In this document: in pieces, positions 1 through 8,673 of the stretch
Numbering within the stretch: position 1 is the first letter of the stretch
Layout: each line of letters opens with the position of its first letter
Assembly (NCBI GenBank): GCA_001970855.1
Contig: LSSN01002024.1
Location: 1-19,076, forward strand
Direction of reading: 5' to 3'
DNA from: Smittium culicis
Taxonomy: Eukaryota > Kickxellomycota > Harpellomycetes > Harpellales > Legeriomycetaceae
Length of the DNA: 19,076 nucleotides
Translations under genes and position numbers: made by a program
Notes under the pieces: model-generated
Databases searched by the model: none
Seen by the model: only the letters and a program-made list of their open reading frames with translations
What the model was told of the DNA's origin: nothing

Positions 1-748
1 AAAATATTGATCAAGGTTAACAAAGAAGTGGATATACCTACTCACATCGAATCCTGTGGCGAAAATGTTAGCATTATGTGGATTGGATCACCTCCGATTT
101 ATACATACTGCAAAAAGGTAGACCACTGGAAGAAAGAATGCACAGAATTAGATAAAAAAAATCAAGAGAAGTAGATCGGCCAGACCTAGAAATATAAAAA
201 AAGTATTTATAAAGGATTTGGAAATAAATACTGTAGATAAAAAAAAAGATATTCATAAAGAAATCATCGAACCTAAGGAAGACGAAGAAATTAAAATTAG
301 ATTTTTAAAACTAAACTTAAATCTAGTCACCCAAATAGAAAAAGAAAAGGCATTTGAAAGAATTTCAATAAACGAAAATATATATAATGAACCTAATAGC
401 ATATTGGAAGAAATAAATAGCCTACCAATACCTAATAATGCTGAAAAAAATAGCTTTAATACGTCTGAAAACAAAAATACAAACACAAAAGCTGCGGAGA
501 AAAGAGTTAAACTCGGAATCAAAAAAGGACAAAATGTCCAAAATATATTAATAAAAAAAGCTATGGCAAAAATAAAGAAAATTAAATCTGCGATATCTGA
601 AAGTAATAGGTTAGATGGCTTAGCAGCCTTGGCATTGAGCGAAAGCAACTTAATTGGGATAGAAAATGAAATAGTGAATGAAAATGAAATAGTTGAAAAT
701 TTTGAATCCATAGACCTTGAATTGGATAAGGATATCACAGAGCAATAA
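1..748 (+). pseudogene. LINE copy 1 ORF1 (gag-like nucleic-acid-binding protein), C-terminal part, frameshifted
   Basis: ORF1 proteins of LINEs coat the element RNA. The first 57 codons (1-174, entering open from the left) end in a decayed CCHC knuckle: the CX2CX4HX4C positions fall on codons 34 (now Tyr), 37 (Cys), 42 (His) and 47 (Cys), preceded by a VSIMWIG block. The reading then has to move into another frame, where RPRNIKKVFIK continues and stays open to the TAA at 746-748. The shift is most simply placed at the A8 run 154-161. Copies 2 and 3 carry the same NI-KK-FIE block just after the knuckle, which supports joining the two frames. The 218-748 part has no ATG at its start (the first candidate is TTG), is Lys/Asn/Glu-rich and has no recognisable domain. 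It ends 28 bases before ORF2. Confidence 0.8.
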
Positions 749-776
749 AGCTACCTAAAAACTTTTAAATTAAAAA

Positions 777-1468
777 ATGCAAAAAAAACAAATAAAAATG
801 TTATCTTGGAATGTCAAAGGCATTCAAAATAACTTATAACGCCAAAAAAATTTTAAATGCCTTAAAACTGATATGAATGCAGAAATAATGTGCATTCAAT
901 AAATACATGCAAAGCAGAGTGATATAATAATGTGGTAAAAAAGTTGGGGAATGCCATGCATTTTCACAAAACACACAGCAATATTAATAAATAGCGATGA
1001 AATCATTATAAAATATAATAAAATATATGATGACGGCAGAGTAATGAAAATAAGCCTAAAAATAGGTGAACACGAATTAGAAATATACAATGTTTATTTA
1101 CCATCAAAACTGAAAGAATGGAAAAGATACGTCCAAACCATAAACACAAAAATTAAAAAAAACAGTAAAAAAAATGCTATAATTGTTGGAGATTTCAATA
1201 TGGTAGAAAATAATTATCTAGATAGATGGCCCCCAAGGCTGAATGAAAGTGATTGGAAAATGATACAACCAATAATTGAGTTGATGAATTTTTATAATTT
1301 TTGGTCTCAATTAGGAAAGTATCAAAAAGGATATACATGGGAAAATTCTAGAGGAAGCAGATCAAGAATTGATCATATTTTAATCCCAACAAATATAGAT
1401 TTTTTTTTAATAAATTAGAATTGTTGATAGCTCCATTTTCGGACCACAAAATTTTACAGATACAATTG
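777..1468 (+). pseudogene. Copy 1 ORF2 endonuclease domain (APE/exonuclease-endonuclease-phosphatase fold)
   Basis: This domain nicks target DNA to prime reverse transcription. Visible motifs in order: WNVKGI (807-824, Asn at 810), a CIQ-stop-IH block (894-908) where the family has its catalytic Glu, VYLP (about 1092-1103), VGDFNMVEN (about 1185-1211, Asp 1191 and Asn 1197), GYTWENSRGSRSRIDHIL (about 1330-1382) and SDH (1439-1447). The part 951-1418 is one open block. The SDH motif lies in another frame after the T8 run at 1401-1408. Stops at 837, 900 and 936 all fall in the first 55 codons, and the one at 900 removes the catalytic Glu position. The order and spacing of motifs are normal for an L1-type endonuclease, so the domain call is firm and the domain is dead as written. 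Confidence 0.92.
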
Positions 1469-1789
1469 AATTATAATAACGAAAAACATGAAACTGAAAT
1501 AAAACATAATTATGAGGAGACTTGGAAGTTAAATGAATCACTCTTAAAAAAAAAATATGCAGATAACATAGAAGAGATTATTAAAAATTCAATCATTAGA
1601 GGCGAAAATACTTTAGATAATTGGATTAAATGCAAAAATGAAATAAAAAAATTTAGCATAAATTTTGGGGAAAATTAAAAAAATACTAATGGAAATAGAA
1701 CTAGAGTCTAGTAAAATAAACAACCCGAATAATAATAATAATGCATCAATTATTAATATAGAAAATAAAAAAATATGTCTTAGAAATCT

Positions 1790-2857
1790 ACAGATTAATA
1801 GGCTAAATGGTCTGAATATGGCGAAAGATCTTCGAGGTACTTTTTTAGACTAATCAAAAGCAACGAAAGAATAAAGCGAGTGGAAGAATTATACGACGAA
1901 AACAATAATATAGCTAAAGATTATAATAGCATATAAGGAACATTTTGTAATTTTTATTCGAATTTGCTTAGAAAGGGTAGATCAGATAACGAATCACAAA
2001 AAATCATGCTTGAAAATGCAGAAAATAGATTAAGCATAGAACAAAAAGAATATCTATATAGACCAATAACAGCAAAAGAAATAGAAAAAGTAATTGAAAT
2101 AAGCCCAAATAATAAATCACCAGGCCCAGATGGGCCGAAATATGAGTTTTATAAAAGATATAAAGAAAAAATATCAAAAATTTTAGAACAATTATTCAAT
2201 AACCAATTAGAGATTGAAAAATGTAATGATTTTAATAGAGGTGCTATTATTACTATACTCCCAAAAAAGGGAGATTTAAAAGACATTAGAAATTGGAGGC
2301 CAATTAGCCTAATTGACTGTGACAAAAAAATTCTCACAAAAATTCTTTCCGATAGGTTGCAAAAAACCTTAAAGGATTTGATAGAAGAATATCAAACCGG
2401 ATTTATTAAAGGAAGGTCGATATTTGACAATGTGGCAACATTGCACTTTGTAAATGAAGTAGCAAATAATACACCAGAATTAATTAAAGGACATATTGTA
2501 CAACTAGACCAAGAGAAAGCTTACGATAGAGTGGAATGGGACTACTTATTCATGTGCATGGAAAAATTTGGAATAACCCAAAAATTTATACAAACTGTAA
2601 AAAATTTATACAATAACAACAAAGCTAGAATCAGAATAGGAAGAAGCTTAACAAATTATATTAGCGTATCAAGAGGACTACAGCAAGGTGATCCAATGTC
2701 ACCCCTGTTATATAATATAGTAATTGAACCAATGCTGATAATGTTGAGGAAAAAAAATAAATGGAATAGGAAATGACAAATGGAACATAAAAACGCTTGC
2801 GTATGCAGATGACATTTCAATATTCATAAAAAACAATGATTTTATAAATACAAAAAA
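1790..2857 (+). pseudogene. Copy 1 reverse transcriptase domain (open block 1964-2776)
   Basis: The RT copies element RNA at the nicked target. Motifs in order: KWSEYGERSSRYFFRLIK (about 1805-1858, typical of L1-like RT entry), SPGPDG (2117-2134), LPKKGDLKD then NWRPISL (about 2258-2312), GFIKGRSIFDN (about 2399-2431), motif A LDQEKAYD (2504-2527, catalytic Asp 2507), motif B GLQQGDPMSPLLYN (about 2672-2715) and motif C LAYADD (2796-2813, Asp 2808 and 2811). All catalytic Asp residues are present. Motif C is out of frame with the rest because of the A8 run at 2750-2757, and one TAA at 1934-1936 precedes the long open block. This is the best preserved RT in the window and the best query for classifying the family. 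Confidence 0.96.
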
Positions 2858-2861
2858 AATA

Positions 2862-3299
2862 TTGAAACTTCATTGTGAAGCATCTGGAGCAAAATTTAAT
2901 TCAAACAAGTCTGAAATAATAAAAATAGGAAATGTAGAGGAACCAATAAATTTTTTAGGAAAATTAAATAATGGTGAAGGAATTTATAAATACCTGGGGT
3001 TTTATTTCAACAAGCATGGTATTGATCATAATGTAAATAAAGAGGCTGCTTTTAATAAAATAAAATGCATTATACATAATTGGAGAGATAGAAAAATATC
3101 ATTGGGAGGCAAGATACTTTTAACGAATAGTATATTACTATCCAAACTATGGTATATGTCTCACTTTACTCGATTTGACAAAAAGTTTATTCTCAACATT
3201 AAAAAAGAAATATGCAAATTCATATGGAACAATAGAAAAAGTAAAGTATCATATAATATTTTAATAAGAAAAAAAAATGCGGTGGAATGGGATTGTTAG
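2862..3299 (+). pseudogene. Copy 1 ORF2, RT thumb and connection segment
   Basis: This segment continues without a stop in the motif C frame; the frame is open from about 2760, so the TTG at 2862 is not a real start. It shows the features that follow RT in L1-like ORF2: SGAKFNSNKSEI just after the palm, then KYLGFYF, an NWRDRKISLGGKILL block and LLSKLWYMSHF. The homologous SKLW block is recognisable in copy 2 (about 8770-8830) and copy 3 (16639-16824). The frame ends at the A9 run (3269-3277): the expected GGMGLL block that follows is found in a second frame, starting about 3278. The 13-base overlap of the two open blocks (3287-3299) is a result of that frameshift and does not mark two genes. 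Confidence 0.88.
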
Positions 3300-4549
3300 A
3301 TATTGAAGCTCAAAATAAAAGTATCTTTCTCAAATGGTTTAAGGATAGAATATGTAAAGAAAAATTTTGGAGCGAAATGTCAAAAGAAGTCATGATACAA
3401 AATCTAGGAAGTCTTAAAGCATACGTAGGATATAAAATAAACATTCAAGATTTATTTTTTGGTAACTTAAAGGTTGCAAAAAAAAAGAATAATTCTTTTT
3501 TTTGGAAAAGTATATATAAAATAGAACTAGAAACATTGGATATTAATTATTTAGACCAAGTTTCATGGGAAAAAAAAGAACTTGGAAAAATTGATATAAA
3601 CTTTGTAAATAACTTTTTGACAACGAAAATTAATAAATCAGAAATACAAGCGCTAAAAAAGGAAAAAATAAATTCATTGAAATCACTTTCAGAATCAGTG
3701 TATAATTATGAGAATGAAAATGGGGTTAAAAAATATATAATCTGCATGGGGAATAGAATTATAAAGTTTAAAACCAAATCAAATGTTCTTGAAATAATCA
3801 AAAATGAAATAGCGGATATAAAAGAAATTAAAATCCCAAAAAACATAATTTTATTTGGAGAAAAGAAATTAGAAGAAGCTAGCAAAAAAGAAATGAAAAC
3901 AAAATTAGAAAACAATTATCGCCAAAAAGTAGTAGAAATAAATTGGAAAGATTTAGGTATACCCGAAAACTCGATAAATATAAATTATAATAAACTGCAC
4001 AAATTAAAAATAGATGTAAAAATAATAAGCCATATGTGGTTTCTATACAGATGCGCAACTATAAATTCCTACAAATTGAATAAATATTATCCAAACAACC
4101 AAAGTAAGTATAAATGTAGTTTTTGCTCAAACGAAGAAGAGAGTACAAAGCATATTTATACTGAATTCCCAAGGATTAAAGAGTTTTGGGAACTAGTAAT
4201 AAATTTTATAAGTGAGAACTCAGTTGATATTATTTGCAGAGAAAACATGAATGCAACCATTCAAATATTTAATGGATTAAATATTTTCGAAAATAAGTTT
4301 CCAAATATTAAGACTCTGCATGTACTAGCAATATGGAATATCCACAGAGCGAGGGTAGAGTGCTCTCTATCCGATATAAGACTAAACTCGGAAAATCTCT
4401 TCAAAAGATGGAAAATAATGCTCATTGACCTTATCAAACAAAATTTCTTAACATATACACCCTATATCTTCAACAAAACATGGCTTCAAATAAGAAACCT
4501 TTGGTTTTTTACTGAACCAGGAGAAGTGAGAATAATTCAATTCAATTAG
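3287..4549 (+). pseudogene. Copy 1 ORF2 C-terminal segment with mutated CX2CX8HX4C motif
   Basis: This is the longest open block in the window (420 codons). It begins with GGMGLLDIEAQNKS...LKWF, the standard block after the thumb in L1-like ORF2. The middle is Lys/Asn-rich without a recognisable fold. Near the end, HMWFLYRCATINSYKL leads into a zinc motif: Cys at 4115 and 4124 and His at 4151 are present, but the last ligand (4166-4168) is TTC (Phe). Copy 3 still has Cys at that place, so this is a secondary loss. Such C-terminal CCHC motifs help L1-type proteins bind RNA. The block ends at TAG 4547-4549. Zero TAA or TAG codons across 420 codons of AT-rich sequence argues for the standard code and for recent coding constraint. 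Confidence 0.9.
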
Positions 4550-4860
4550 CTTTAAAAAAATTTAATAGGGCACAATCTTAATTTTACACTTAATAATTAT
4601 AATACTTTAGTAATTGAAAATAAACTAATTCTAATTCAAAAAAAAAAAATTCAAATGTTTTTTTTTTTTTTAATTTTGGTTTTCTTTGATTTTTTTTTGG
4701 AGTTTTTTTGTTTAATTCGAGTTTATTGTTAAGATAAAAAAACATTGGACTATCTCTATCTTCTACTTCGAAGAATAACAGTTTGAACAGCTAATAAGAT
4801 TCGATGAATTTTTTTTTTAAAGTACAAGTCAATTGACATCAATTTTACCATAATAATTAT
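4550..4860 (+). other. Junction of copy 1 and copy 2: 3'UTR, A-tail, T-rich leader
   Basis: No gene is seen here. After the ORF2 stop come a ~90-base 3'UTR with AATACTTTAG (4601-4610), an A12 run, a T14 run, a T-rich stretch to about 4720 and a pyrimidine-rich block TCTATCTTCTACTTCGAAG (about 4755-4773). A similar arrangement follows copy 2 (AATACTTTAG 10256-10265, A9 10302-10310, T-rich, then TTCTCTTCTACTTTAGAGAA about 10441-10460). The repeat of the whole arrangement is the main evidence that the copies are in tandem. Confidence 0.7.
4638..4671 (+). repeat. A12 run followed by T14 run at the copy 1/copy 2 junction
   Basis: A12 at 4638-4649 and T14 at 4658-4671 are separated by eight bases. 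The A run is the probable 3' tail of copy 1. The T run probably belongs to the 5' end of copy 2, because T-rich DNA also follows the A9 run at the end of copy 2. The pair could fold back as an A/T hairpin. Confidence 0.75.
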
Positions 4861-6358
4861 TTAAGCTCTCGACTTCAAAGCGTATATGAAAATAGCAATA
4901 CTTGTATCCAGCAACTCGAAACTCGTATCTGTGAAAAAGTAGAATCAACTAACCCGAAGCCTTTAGAAGTTATCGCTTAAGGGTATAAAATCATTTATAA
5001 AAATACAAATAAATATAATCATATATCTATCATGTAGATGGTCTCTGTAATAAAAACAAAACATAATAAGATAATTTTTATTCGTAGTACACCATTTACG
5101 TTAGGATTTAGGCTTATTGAGTTTAATCTAGACATATAAACTATCATATAAGATATTCTTGGCCAAATTAGTGATATTCAATCCAGCTTTGAAATTGAAA
5201 ATAAAAGAAAAAATTTTTTTTCATTAATCTAAATAATGAAATAGTAAGCAAATAGTTAAAAAAAAAAGAAGTTATATTTTCATATAAAGCTATTGAATTC
5301 GCTGAAACACTAAATTATAGCGACGAATATAAGTTTATAGCAATACCATCATATAATGGGCTTATTTTATGGAAATTTTCCCAAAAAGCTCATGAATTTT
5401 TATGAATTATAGGAAGTTTTATTGATATAACGGCCCCAAAACACACATAATTTATTTCTTACCCATCCAAGAGTATCAAAGTAATTTTGAAAACTAAAAA
5501 TGATAATGAAATCCCTAGCACAATAAACATTAATGATGTCAAAGTCGCTTTAATGTGGAGTGGAGGTAAAAAAATTGATACCAATTTCAAAGATATGACA
5601 CACTGGAAGCATGAATGTCCAGAAATAAAGCTAAAAAGACCAAGATTAAACACTTCAAATATTATAAAAAAGGCTTTTATTGAAGAAATGAATTCATATC
5701 CCAAAAAAAATGATAAAACAGAAAAAGATGGGGAAATAAAAAAGAGTTAGTAACAGATACTTTAAAACATGAAAAAAGTCCTGCTGCAGTTCTAGAACTA
5801 AACGACAGAGAGCCGATGGTACAGGATGACACTATTAATAAAATAGCACAGGATAATAAAAAATGTGTTTAGTTATATGGTTAATAAAATCGAATCTACT
5901 AGATTCAATTTAGTTAATAAAAATATAGAAAACCTACCTACTTTTTCGGAATATGATTGGAGATTATTAATAGAAACTATATAAAGTATTTACAGAAATA
6001 TAATGAACTTCAGAATGGTAATGAAAACTCCATTTAAAAAAAAAACGCTTGAAAAAAAGCTAGAAAAAGTTAAAAAAAAGGAAAAAATAGATAAAAAGGT
6101 GCGAAATAGATATTACCGAACATTATTTTACCTGAATTATAGAAGTACTAATCCCTGAGTCGACTAAGTTGTTTGAAAAAAAAGAAACTGTAGAGGAATT
6201 GGTTAAACTGTGAAGCAGCGTAGACTTAAATATAGATAAAAATAATCTCAAGCAAACTAACACGCCCGATAATATATTTGACAGTTTGAAACTACTACGC
6301 CTAAAATCGAGTCAAAAAATTCGTAGGCTATGATGAGGAATAACTCATCTTTTAAACC
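4861..6358 (+). pseudogene. LINE copy 2 ORF1, decayed
   Basis: Fragments of one protein lie in shifting frames. 4861-4980 is an open stretch with a coiled-coil-like look (LSSRLQSVYENSNTCIQQLE). About 5115-5220 holds LIEFNLDI and SDIQSSFEIENKRK, matching copy 3's INLEIDIIKE and TSFKIYDTEK. 5223-5750 is one frame broken by three stops (5253, about 5403 and about 5448), containing YSDEYKFIAIPSYNGLILW, also in copy 3. The knuckle block 5550-5623 keeps only His and the last Cys; the first two Cys positions are Asp and Phe. After a shift near the A run at 5737, LVTDTLKHEKSP continues to TAG 5870-5872. A Lys-rich open stretch follows (5985-6158). No domain of known family is recognised outside the knuckle. 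Confidence 0.72.
5487..5750 (+). pseudogene. Copy 2 ORF1 segment with the decayed zinc knuckle (open, 87 codons)
   Basis: This is the longest open piece of copy 2 ORF1. VKVALMWSGG matches NVSIMWIGS of copy 1 and VKGVLIW of copy 3, and the following THWKHECPEI matches DHWKKECTEL of copy 1. Two of the four metal ligands are gone, so no zinc finger can form. RPRLNTSNIIKKAFIEE matches the block that in copy 1 lies in a second frame, which is how the copy 1 frameshift was recognised. The ATG at 5487 is internal, because the frame is open and homologous further upstream. Confidence 0.8.
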
Positions 6359-6408
6359 TAAAAATACAAAAAATAAGTAAATAAATAAATTAAATAAATA
6401 ATAAATTT

Positions 6409-7120
6409 ATGAAGATAAATAACACTAACTCAAATATAAGCTTTAAGGTTAAATATATAAACGAAAATAATAAGAAAAATCAAATTTTATATATTTTAAA
6501 AATGATTAAGTCATACTTATTTTGTCTACAGGAAATAAGTATAAAAGAAAAAAATTAAATATTCTGGTCTAGATACTGAGATAAAAAATTTGTAATTAAA
6601 AATAAACCGTACTATAATAAATAATAGTGGCTACACTAAAAAATAAAACTGCATTTTCTTATAAGCCAGTATAAGTACCACAAAAGCAACTACAACTAAT
6701 AAAATCAATTTAAAAATAGTTTATCTTTAATTTGCCAATAACAAGAATGAAAGTATGATTTACTTGATTTTTTTACAGAAAATCTATTTTTCTCTATAAA
6801 ATTAAACGAAGTATTAATAATAATAGGAGATTTGAACATTGTCGAAAAGCAATATAATCATCGCCCCGCCCCCCCCCCCCAGAAAACAAAAAATCACTGT
6901 GAACTAAATGATATAAAAAAAGATAATGTGAAATTTCAAACCAAGTAGCGACATAACTAACCTATTACCGAATAAAAAATTATTATATGTGGGAAAACTA
7001 ATCAAGAGCCTATGAATCGAGAATTGATAACATATTATTACATAAAGAACTTATAAAGAACGCTAAAATTAATGAAATAGGATCTAAATGAATTTCAGTC
7101 CATAAATGTTTTACAATTAA
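6409..7120 (+). pseudogene. Copy 2 endonuclease domain remnant
   Basis: SFKVKYI (about 6439-6459) stands where copy 1 has SWNVKGI, so the Asn ligand is now Lys. YLFCLQEI (about 6514-6537) keeps the catalytic Glu that is a stop codon in copy 1. IIIGDLNIVEKQYNH (6817-6861) is the GDFN motif. YYMWEN-stop-SRAYESRIDNILL (about 6981-7037) matches GYTWENSRGSRSRIDHIL. ISVHK (about 7098-7112) is the SDHK block with Asp replaced by Val. Several stops and shifts separate the pieces. Confidence 0.85.
6869..6880 (+). repeat. C12 homopolymer
   Basis: An uninterrupted run of 12 C sits in DNA that is otherwise mostly A and T. Copy 1 has only CCCCC at the corresponding place just after GDFN (about 1230), so the run appears to have grown by slippage, or to be an assembly error. 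Confidence 0.95.
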
Positions 7121-7739
7121 TTAATTACTTTAGTCAAATAATAAAATTAGGTCTAAGAGAATCTGGAAGCTGAATTCTAAACTTTTAGAAGACGTAATCA
7201 AATCTAATAATATATGAGTATTACTAAAAATAGAATTAAATTCACTGAAAGATTGGATAGGAATCAAAAATAGTTGCAAAAAAAACATTTTTAAATTCAG
7301 TAAAAAAAAAATAAGCGCAAAAAAATGACATCGAGACCTTAGAAAAAGCCAATGAAATCATCCGTAGAAAGGTTATTATGGATAATATTAAATTTTTCAA
7401 AAAAAAAACTTTTCCTCAACTAAAATCCAATTAAAAACAAATAATCAAAAGAAAAAAATGAGAAATTGAACGGGATATTAGTTCGTTCAAGATTAATTTA
7501 TAGCGATAAAATCGAGAAATCAAATACGTAATTTTTGGGCATCTAAAGTCTAGAGATGAAAGGAAATGGTTAGATGATGTAAAATAAACAAAAAAGAATT
7601 AGTAACAGATAATGAAGAAGCTGAAAAGATGGTATATAGCTTTTATGATTCGTTTTTTAAAAAATGAGTCACAAAATCTAACTGCCGATCAGAAATTCTT
7701 TCAAACATAAAAAAAAAATTAAATAGAAAGGATCAACAT

Positions 7740-8500
7740 GTATAGGACAGAAATATTGAGTACAGCGAAATAATAAATGATATATAAGAACACCAGAAAA
7801 TAAAGACCCAAGTCCAGATAGCCTAAAATTCGAATTATATAATTAGTTCAAAACCGGAATCCCCAATCATCTCGTTAAAATTTTCAAAAAGGATACGAAA
7901 TGAAAAGGTGGAACAATTTCCGATGTGACACAACTATTGTTCTTATTCCGAAAAAAGGCGATGTGAAGGACTTGAATAACTATATTCCAATTGCACTGTC
8001 TAACTTTGCTGAAAAAATATAAACAAAAATATTGACGAATAACCTACAAAAAGTTATTCATAAATTAATTGATAAACGCCTATCAGGTTTTGTTAAAGTC
8101 AGAAATATTTTTGATAACACCCACACTATAAATTTCCTGATAGAAAATAGCAAACTTAATCCTCAGATGACAAGTGGATATCTACACATGTTGATCAAGA
8201 AATAGCTTAAAATAGAATAGATCGGATCTACGTATTTAAAGTCCTAAAAGTTTTTGGCTTTACCCAATCAATTATAGGAAGAATTAAAATTATATCCTAA
8301 GCTCTAAAAAAACGTAATTATAAATAGAACATTAATAGAGCCGATAAGAATTTAACATGGGCTCAATGAAGGCTATCCTCTATCTCTGTTACTATATAAC
8401 CTACTTACGAGCCAGTAATAATCAGAATAGATACAGAAATTAAAGGGATATCAGTTGACAAAGAAAATTTGATATATTTAGCATATGCAGACTATTTACT
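7740..8500 (+). pseudogene. Copy 2 reverse transcriptase domain remnant
   Basis: KDPSPDSLKFELY (7803-7841) matches KSPGPDGPKYEFY of copy 1. 7900-8022 opens with MKRWNNF and includes TIVLIPKKGDVKDLNNYIPIAL. The same frame continues after a TAA (8020-8022) to 8205 with TKILTNNLQKVIHKLIDK and GFVKVRNIFDN. Motif A appears in another frame as VDQEIA-stop-N, with the Tyr codon now a stop. Motif B is LNEGYPLSLLLYNLL (8362-8406). Motif C is LAYADY (8478-8495), so the second catalytic Asp is Tyr. The domain is inactive. A reverse-strand open frame over 8661-8993 is only the shadow of the region that follows. Confidence 0.88.
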
Positions 8501-8673
8501 AATTGGTATTAAAAACGTGAATGAAGGAATGATAACCAATAAAACCCTTGGAATTCATTCGCTAGCATAAAATGCTAAAATTAATAAAGAAATAAAATTT
8601 TTATAAATGTTGGATCATAAAAAGACTGTTGGTTAAACCATAAACCTCTGAAAAAATAGATCATTTTAAATAA

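Larger units (their letters stand above)
777..4549 (+). pseudogene. LINE copy 1 ORF2: endonuclease-reverse transcriptase polyprotein, broken
   Basis: The ATG at 777 is the likely start: it is 28 bases after the ORF1 stop and directly precedes the WNVKGI motif expected at the N-terminus of an APE-type LINE endonuclease. Copies 2 and 3 also begin with an ATG at this place. The product would be about 1,250 residues, usual for L1-like ORF2. Breaks: in-frame TAA at 837-839, 900-902, 936-938 and 1934-1936, and five frameshifts, at or near T8 (1401-1408), G4 (1667-1670), about 1800, A8 (2750-2757) and A9 (3269-3277). Four of the five shifts fall in homopolymers, so some could be assembly errors. The four stops are not explained that way. 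The frame between the breaks agrees with the homologous positions of copies 2 and 3. Confidence 0.92.
1..4649 (+). mobile_element. LINE copy 1: non-LTR retrotransposon, 5'-incomplete, least decayed
   Basis: Read from left to right it holds the end of ORF1 (to 748), a 28-base gap, ORF2 (777-4549) with APE endonuclease, reverse transcriptase and C-terminal zinc motif, a short 3'UTR containing AATACTTTAG (4601-4610), and an A12 run (4638-4649) taken as the 3' tail. The order EN-RT-zinc motif with no RNase H domain that I can see fits L1/Tx1-type LINEs, which insert by target-primed reverse transcription. The 5' part of ORF1 lies outside the window. The long open blocks contrast sharply with copies 2 and 3, so this is the youngest of the three. 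It is still a pseudogene copy as written. Confidence 0.93.

Noticed and set aside
253..738. Reverse-strand open frames, such as 253-738, 8661-8993, 12317-12499, 13592-13825 and 18440-18646.
   Set aside because: Each lies opposite a region with clear forward-strand homology, or in low-complexity AT-rich sequence. None has a recognisable motif.
218..748. An independent small gene at 218-748.
   Set aside because: The reading continues upstream without a stop into sequence homologous to ORF1 of copies 2 and 3. There is no ATG at 218, so it is the frameshifted C-terminal part of ORF1.
837..1936. All four in-frame stops of copy 1 ORF2 are TAA, which could hint at a reassigned stop codon (TAA read as Gln or Glu).
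   Set aside because: The open blocks 1964-2776 and 3287-4549, nearly 700 codons rich in Glu and Lys, contain no TAA or TAG at all, which would be very unlikely if TAA were a sense codon. ORF1 and ORF2 also end at TAA and TAG.
1964..2776. Group II intron or other bacterial reverse transcriptase.
   Set aside because: The RT is linked to an APE endonuclease upstream and a CCHC motif downstream, with L1-type blocks (SPGPDG, LPKKGD, RPISL). No intron RNA structure or bacterial gene context is seen.
3269..3277. Programmed frameshifting at the A9 run, because copy 3 also changes frame at an A8 run at the homologous position (16902-16909).
   Set aside because: The shifts go in opposite directions in the two copies, and copy 2 has no A run there. 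Mutational slippage in a homopolymer is enough.
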